DNA of 45,271 bases from Propionibacteriaceae bacterium UBA6122. Lineage in GTDB: Bacteria; Actinomycetota; Actinomycetes; Propionibacteriales; Propionibacteriaceae. The stretch lies in NCBI GenBank assembly GCA_002428365.1, contig DIVW01000045.1:1049-46319 (forward strand), given 5' to 3'. Positions 40,999 to 45,271 of this stretch are shown here, in pieces. The position numbers were made by a program, and so were the translations under genes. Within the stretch, counting starts at the first letter, position 1, and each line of letters opens with the position of its first letter. The notes under the pieces were generated by a model. The model did not search any database, was not told the DNA's origin, and saw nothing but the letters and a program-made list of their open reading frames with translations.

Positions 40999-41372
40999 AT
41001 CGGATCGGCCAGCGCGGTGAGCGGGGTGCGGCCTCGCTGCTGGTTAGCGCCGCAGTCGCTCTGGCCATGGTGATCACCGCTGTCGGCTTGCTGGCGGGGG
41101 TCTTTGCGGCCGCGCAGCGTGATGCGGCCAATGCGGCCGATTTGGCGGCTCTGTCGGGCGCTTCGGTTTACAGCAGGGGCGGGTCATCCTGCGAAGTGGC
41201 CGCCCGGATCGCCGCCGAAAATGGGGCTCATCTAGCCAGCTGCCAGGTGAGTGGCGACAGCCTCGACTTCGTGGTGGCGGTGAGCGTCGACCATCGCCTG
41301 GCGCTGCCGCTGGGACTCGCTCCGACCGTGCGCGCCAGCGCAGAGGCCGGACGGCTGGAGCCGCTGCGGTGA
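40995..41372 (+). CDS. TadE-like protein of the helicase/secretion neighbourhood (TIGR03816 type)
   Basis: A 125-residue protein with an N-terminal basic patch and GAASLLVSAAVALAMVITAVG as the single helix. After it comes RDAANAADLAALSGAS, the conserved motif of the TadG/Rv3654c-like group, and a short exported domain with two cysteines. ATG 40995 overlaps the previous stop (ATGA). It is the last gene of the pilus operon. Confidence 0.85.
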   Translation: MNRIGQRGERGAASLLVSAAVALAMVITAVGLLAGVFAAAQRDAANAADLAALSGASVYSRGGSSCEVAARIAAENGAHLASCQVSGDSLDFVVAVSVDHRLALPLGLAPTVRASAEAGRLEPLR

Positions 41373-41390
41373 GCTGGCCAGCTCCCTGAG

Positions 41391-41441
41391 CTTGCCTGTC
41401 CTGAGCCTGCCGAAGGGTCGAAGGGGCTTCGACGGGCTCAG
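41391..41441. repeat. intergenic hairpin repeat of the CTGAGCCTG-CGAAG type
   Basis: CTGAGCC (41401-41407) and GGCTCAG (41435-41441) flank CGAAG/CTTCG, and a further half-copy CCTGAGCTTGCC lies just before. This looks like a degenerate member of the dispersed repeat with consensus CCTGAGCCTGTCGAAGG, seen in many G+C-rich bacteria. It sits between convergent genes and overlaps the helicase stop, so it can serve as a two-way terminator. Confidence 0.6.
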
Positions 41442-43681
41442 CCGACGATCAGTTCCAGTAGGCGCGCGGCGGCGGCTTTGTCCAAGGGGTTGTTGCCATT
41501 GCCGCACTTCGGGGACACCACACACGCGGGGCAGCCCTGCTCGCAGGGGCAGGTGCGCAGCCGATCCAGCGTGGCGCTCAGCCAGGGCGTGATGAGTTGG
41601 AAGCCGCGCTCGGCGAAACCCGCGCCACCAGCGGCACCGTCATGCACGAACACGGTCAACTTGCCGGTGTCGACGTGCAAGGTGGTCGACAGGCCGCCGA
41701 TATCCCAACGATCACAGGGCGCGAAGGCTGGCAGCAGCCCAATCGCAGTGTGCTCGGCGGCATGGGCTGCTCCGGGCAACTCCTTGGCGGCGAAACCGGC
41801 CAGAGCATCGGCGTCCAGGGTGTACCAAACGGCTTGGGTGCGCAGGGTTCGGCGGGGCAGTTCGAGGGGCAGGCTGTCCCACACCTTCCCGGTGAACTCA
41901 TCGCGGCGCAAGAATCCGGTCACCTGCCCAGACAGCTCGACCGAGCCAAAACTCACCTCGGCCCTACCCAGCTGGCGGCTCGCCGCCACGTCGAGAATGT
42001 GCACCTCGGAATCGCCGAGTGCCTGAGTGAAGTAGCCCTCCCGGGTGCGACGCACCAAGGCGGTGTGCTCGGCTGGCTGATAGTCGAGCACCAGCCACTG
42101 CTCACCTTGATGCAGGTAGATCGCGCCGGTGTGGACGCTGCGGTCACCGGCAGCCGGATCGATCTGGCCGATGACCCGGCCAGTGGCTTCTTCGACCACC
42201 TCAATGCTGTTGCCCCCGGCTGCCCGCAGGTCGATCGAATCGACGGCCCGATCCGGGCGCGGCCAGTACCACCCATTGGCCCGCCGACGCAGATAGCCCG
42301 CCTTGGTCAGCCGCGCCAACACCGCTGGCAGCCCTGGCCCAAACCACTGCGCGTCGGCCTCGGTGATGGGCAACTCCTGGGCCGCCGCAGCCACCTGCAC
42401 CGCCAGCACCTGCGGGTTCTCCGGGTGCAGCACCGTCCGTTCAACCGGGGCATCGAAGACCAACTCCGGATGCCCGCACAAGAAGGCGTCCAGCGGATCG
42501 GGTCGAGCGATCAGCACCGCCAAGGCATCAGCCCCGGAACGACCGGCGCGGCCAGCCTGCTGCCACAGGGCGGCCAGAGTTCCAGGGAAGCCGCAACTGA
42601 TCACCGCGTCCACTCCGGCGATGTCGACGCCAAGCTCCAGCGCATTGGTGCAGGCCACGCCGCGCAACGACCCCGACTGCAGCCCAGCCTCCAATTCGCG
42701 GCGATCCTCGGCCAAATACCCACCACGGTAGGAACGCACCGAGTCCGACTCGCCGAGTGCCTTCTGCGTCCGTAGGGCAACCAACTCGGCCTGCACCCGT
42801 GAGGTGGTGAAGGTGAGGGTTTGGCGCCCCTCAGCGACGAACCTGGCCATCAGGTCCGCCGCCTCGTGGTGTGGGTCCGCACTCGGCTGCCACAACAAGA
42901 AATCGAGGGCGGGTCGGGCCGAAGTGTCTTCGGTCACTTCTTGAGTGCCTTCGACCCCAGCCAACAGGCCCAATAGATCACCGGCCGCACTCACCGTTGC
43001 CGAGGCGCTGATGAACACCGGGTCAGCGCCGTAGTGCCGGGCCAATCGCCGCAGCCGCCGCAACACCTGCGCCACCTGGGCGCCAAAAACCCCGCGGTAG
43101 CGGTGCGCCTCGTCCACCACGACGTAGCGCAGCGTCGAGAGCAGCCGCGTCCACCGCTGATGCGATGGCAGCACCGAGCGATGCAACATGTCGGGATTGG
43201 TCAAAATGAACTGCCCGAAATCGCGGGCGAAGCGTCGCTCGCCCTCTTCAGAATCACCATCGAGGGTCACCGGATGCCAACCGCTCAGCCCCAGTTCCCG
43301 GGCGGCGCGCAACTGGTCGTGGGCCAGCGCCTTGGTGGGGGCCAGATAGAGCGCGCTGTGGCCGCGGTCCAGGCCGAGCGGGCCGCGATCAACCTCGAAA
43401 CCGACGCGTCGGTCGACCCCGGCAGCCAACACCGGCAACAGGTAGGCCAGGCTCTTTCCCGACGCGGTGCCGGTGGCCAGGGCCACGTGATTGCCGGTGA
43501 AGGCGGCCTGGGCGGCCAGCACCTGGTGTTGCCACGGGCGCTCAATACCGACACTGGCCAGCGCGTGGCGAACCGGATCGCTGACCCAATCGGGGAAATC
43601 GGCGGTGATGCCGGCCTGAGCATCGCGGTGGTGGCGGTGGCGTATCCGCTCATCGCCGCTCAACCAATCCGGTACCACCAC
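41438..43681 (-). CDS. DEAH-box helicase, MrfA-like (helicase/secretion neighbourhood, TIGR03817 type)
   Basis: A 747-residue superfamily-2 helicase. Motifs: Q-type region RPWQHQVLAAQAAF, Walker A ATGTASGKSLAYLLP, Ia LAPTKALAHDQ, DEAH in VVVDEAHRYRGVFG, III SASATVSA, and VI QQAGRAGRSGADALA. The C-terminus has the DUF1998-like zinc site CPCEQGCPACVV...KCG. B. subtilis MrfA, of the same family, repairs mitomycin damage. The gene lies next to tad genes in many actinobacteria, for unknown reasons. GTG 43681 is the start of the open frame and no RBS is evident. Confidence 0.92.
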   Translation of the reverse strand: MVVPDWLSGDERIRHRHHRDAQAGITADFPDWVSDPVRHALASVGIERPWQHQVLAAQAAFTGNHVALATGTASGKSLAYLLPVLAAGVDRRVGFEVDRGPLGLDRGHSALYLAPTKALAHDQLRAARELGLSGWHPVTLDGDSEEGERRFARDFGQFILTNPDMLHRSVLPSHQRWTRLLSTLRYVVVDEAHRYRGVFGAQVAQVLRRLRRLARHYGADPVFISASATVSAAGDLLGLLAGVEGTQEVTEDTSARPALDFLLWQPSADPHHEAADLMARFVAEGRQTLTFTTSRVQAELVALRTQKALGESDSVRSYRGGYLAEDRRELEAGLQSGSLRGVACTNALELGVDIAGVDAVISCGFPGTLAALWQQAGRAGRSGADALAVLIARPDPLDAFLCGHPELVFDAPVERTVLHPENPQVLAVQVAAAAQELPITEADAQWFGPGLPAVLARLTKAGYLRRRANGWYWPRPDRAVDSIDLRAAGGNSIEVVEEATGRVIGQIDPAAGDRSVHTGAIYLHQGEQWLVLDYQPAEHTALVRRTREGYFTQALGDSEVHILDVAASRQLGRAEVSFGSVELSGQVTGFLRRDEFTGKVWDSLPLELPRRTLRTQAVWYTLDADALAGFAAKELPGAAHAAEHTAIGLLPAFAPCDRWDIGGLSTTLHVDTGKLTVFVHDGAAGGAGFAERGFQLITPWLSATLDRLRTCPCEQGCPACVVSPKCGNGNNPLDKAAAARLLELIVG

Positions 43682-43767
43682 GCCGCAAGCCTGCCACGTA
43701 CCGCTGACGCCCTTCGACGGGTGCCTCAGATCGCCCGGGTCGCGACAGCGCAGTCCGGGGGCACCAA

Positions 43768-44889
43768 TCAGTCCAGCGGCACCACGCCGGTCTCGACCTC
43801 CAGGCCGAGCTCGGCCAAGTCAGTCAAGAACGGGCCGGGCTGCACCAGTTGAGCCTGCAAATGAAGTCCCGGGGTACGAATGGAGCCGTCGAGGATTCGC
43901 CGGATGCAGGCAACCACCGGGGCGGCAGTGAGGAGATACCCGTCCTGGCCGCCAACCTTCGCCGAAGCTGCCGCCGGGCGCCCGGAGCGCTGGCCGATTG
44001 CCTCGGTTTGTACGACCAGCCGATGTGGCGGCGGCTTGCTTGCCAGGCGAGCCATCGACCACCGAGTCAAGCGGATCGTGGGCGAGCGCGGCGCGGGCAC
44101 CCGCGCCATGCCCATCAGTAGCGGCAGCACCAGGTAGTCCATAGCCGGGCCGAACCCACAGATGTAGAAGCCGCAGCGGCGCAGGGACGGATATTGCTGC
44201 GGCAGGGCGTCCATTTCGGCCAGCGGCATCGGCACGACCAGCTTTCGCCCGATCGGTTCACCGAAGTCGACGGTTGGGCATTCCGACCAACGCATCCTCC
44301 GGCGTTCCCCATCGATCCAAGTGGTCAGGTCGAAATCGGCGAACCCGTCCAGCATCTCCTCGATCGTCGAGGTCGACAGGTCCTCGGCCTGCCAATCGAT
44401 CCGCATGCCAGCGCTAACGTCGGCCTCAATTAGCTCGTCGAGTTGTTCGGCAGCCCACCGCACCAGCACGGCCGGTAGCCCGGGATGGAAACCGCCGTCG
44501 GTCACGAAGCACCGGCCAGCCTTGACAATTTCGGGTTCCAGCTCCCGCAGGGCATTCAGCTTGGTGGGGCCCGAAAGCAGAGTGTCGAACCAATCGGCGC
44601 CGGCCGCCAACACGGTCCTGGCCAGCGCGCCGACCAGGTCTGGACGGCTGACCGTGACCACCACCAGGTCAGCGCCGGTGACTAGCGCACCTACTGCATC
44701 CTGGTCGCTGGCCTCAACGAGCGCCGTAGTCACCTTGGGTGGGCCAACGATTGAGTCTTTGGTGGCGGCGAGGCGGCCAGGATCACGTCCGGCTAGCACC
44801 AGTTCGTCCTCAGCTGACAGCGAGGTTGCGAGCAGCCGGACCACCTCAGCGCCGGCCTTTCCGGACGCACCAAGCGCAATGATGCGCAT
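43768..44889 (-). CDS. saccharopine dehydrogenase-like NAD(P)-binding oxidoreductase
   Basis: A 373-residue protein. The N-terminal Rossmann fold MRIIALGASGKAGAEVVRLL (GxSGxxG), then ELVLAGRDPGRL, and VTGADLVVVTVSRP match the saccharopine dehydrogenase NADP-binding domain family. The larger C-terminal part contains CFVTDGGFHPGLPA, also typical. The enzyme need not act on saccharopine; the substrate is unknown. ATG 44889 has an AGGGGG-type RBS. Confidence 0.82.
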   Translation of the reverse strand: MRIIALGASGKAGAEVVRLLATSLSAEDELVLAGRDPGRLAATKDSIVGPPKVTTALVEASDQDAVGALVTGADLVVVTVSRPDLVGALARTVLAAGADWFDTLLSGPTKLNALRELEPEIVKAGRCFVTDGGFHPGLPAVLVRWAAEQLDELIEADVSAGMRIDWQAEDLSTSTIEEMLDGFADFDLTTWIDGERRRMRWSECPTVDFGEPIGRKLVVPMPLAEMDALPQQYPSLRRCGFYICGFGPAMDYLVLPLLMGMARVPAPRSPTIRLTRWSMARLASKPPPHRLVVQTEAIGQRSGRPAAASAKVGGQDGYLLTAAPVVACIRRILDGSIRTPGLHLQAQLVQPGPFLTDLAELGLEVETGVVPLD

Positions 44890-44919
44890 CTTCAGCCCCC
44901 TTGGATGAACCTGCTTAGT

Positions 44920-44942
44920 GTTGCACCCGTCGCGGGCGCAAC
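44920..44942 (-). promoter_or_regulatory. dyad upstream of the dehydrogenase gene
   Basis: GTTGC-A-CCCG (44920-44929) and CGGG-C-GCAAC (44933-44942) form a nearly perfect inverted repeat (9 of 10 positions) around TCG, 31 bases before ATG 44889. It could be an operator or a hairpin in the leader. Confidence 0.4.
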
Positions 44943-45098
44943 TCGAGGAAAAAGCGGTTAGCCGCGCGTCGGCGTTTCGGCGGCGAACTCCACCGCCGCC
45001 ACGGCCGCAGGCTGCCAGCTCGTTGGTGTGGTGTGGCCGCAGTTGCGACCGCCAGCGGTGGTCGTCCCGCGGGGTCCAGGCATGGCAGGCTGAGCGCC

Positions 45099-45271
45099 GT
45101 GAACGACGAACCCCGATACCTCGCCGAGACCGAAATCGCCGCCCTCCGCGCCGACCTGCTCGCTGGTGCCTACACCTTGGAAGCGGTCACCAGTCGGCTT
45201 GGGGAGACGGCTTTGGCCGGGCTGGCGCGCAACAGCAGCGTCCCGGTGATGCGGGCTTTGGCCGAGCGCCA
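45099..45271 (+). CDS. N-terminus of a DUF7059-type methyltransferase, partial
   Basis: Only 57 residues are visible before the window ends. They read MNDEPRYLAETEIAALRADL, then AGAYTLEAVTSRLGETALAG and ARNSSVPVMRALAER. The pattern LRADLL-x-A-x-Y-T-x5-LG...A...VP-x-x-RAL is that of the DUF7059 domain found in front of a class I methyltransferase domain in actinobacteria. The catalytic part is outside the window. Start GTG 45099; no RBS is evident. Confidence 0.6.
   Translation, partial: MNDEPRYLAETEIAALRADLLAGAYTLEAVTSRLGETALAGLARNSSVPVMRALAER

Noticed and set aside
41597..42775. A 392-residue plus-strand frame
   Set aside because: It is antisense to the DEAH helicase and lacks a start signal.

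Overview
The window is G+C-rich and actinobacterial. The evidence is a WhiB regulator, a transglycosylase/transpeptidase with a PASTA domain, GTG starts, TANNNT-type -10 boxes with likely leaderless starts, and a Tad/Flp locus of the actinobacterial type (Ssd, DUF4244 pilin, TadE-like proteins and a DEAH helicase). A propionibacterial or related lineage seems likely, but no marker here fixes the genus. Two blocks keep gene order known from Mycobacterium tuberculosis: metallophosphoesterase-PBP-WhiB-DUF4177-RidA-Nth-NUDIX (compare Rv3683 to Rv3672c) and Ssd-TadA-TadB-TadC-Flp-TadE-TadE-like-helicase (compare Rv3660c to Rv3649).

Left part (1-10.6 kb): a minus-strand oligopeptide/dipeptide ABC importer operon in the order C-A-B-D, cut by the window edge. 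Next come a secreted glycerophosphodiester phosphodiesterase, galactokinase, and a minus-strand pair of membrane glycosyltransferases (GT2 plus a GT-C-like protein). A 309-base gene-free stretch (10621-10929) carries three kinds of dyad or repeat. It is followed by a HerA-like ATPase (DUF853), which diverges from a TPP riboswitch and the thiBPQ thiamine importer. thiP contains an in-frame 66-bp palindromic element near its 5' end.

Middle part (16.5-26.6 kb): an Aer-type PAS protein with no recognised output domain; a CBS-domain protein coupled to an ArsB/NhaD-type transporter, behind a leader that looks structured and a small upstream ORF; a GH13 alpha-glucosidase; a YwaF-type membrane protein; an AbiEi/AbiEii type IV toxin-antitoxin pair with an operator-like dyad; a multi-span membrane protein; a PAS-GGDEF diguanylate cyclase; and tRNA-Pro(CGG) with encoded CCA and a strong terminator.

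Right part (26.6-45.3 kb): the cell-wall/redox/DNA-repair block, a second GH13 enzyme, a holin-like membrane protein, a methyltransferase, an SDR oxidoreductase, the complete tad operon with DnaA-box-like sequences at two places, an MrfA-like helicase convergent to it, a saccharopine-dehydrogenase-like oxidoreductase, and the start of a DUF7059-type methyltransferase.

The genes read mainly as nutrient import (peptides, thiamine), alpha-glucan use, envelope synthesis, c-di-GMP and PAS signalling, and pilus assembly. I found no CRISPR array, no insertion sequence and no prophage. No clearly new multi-gene system was found. The observations I would follow first are the palindromic insertion in thiP, the leader/uORF of the CBS-transporter operon, the pilus locus with its helicase and DnaA-like boxes, and the dyads upstream of the glycosyltransferase pair.
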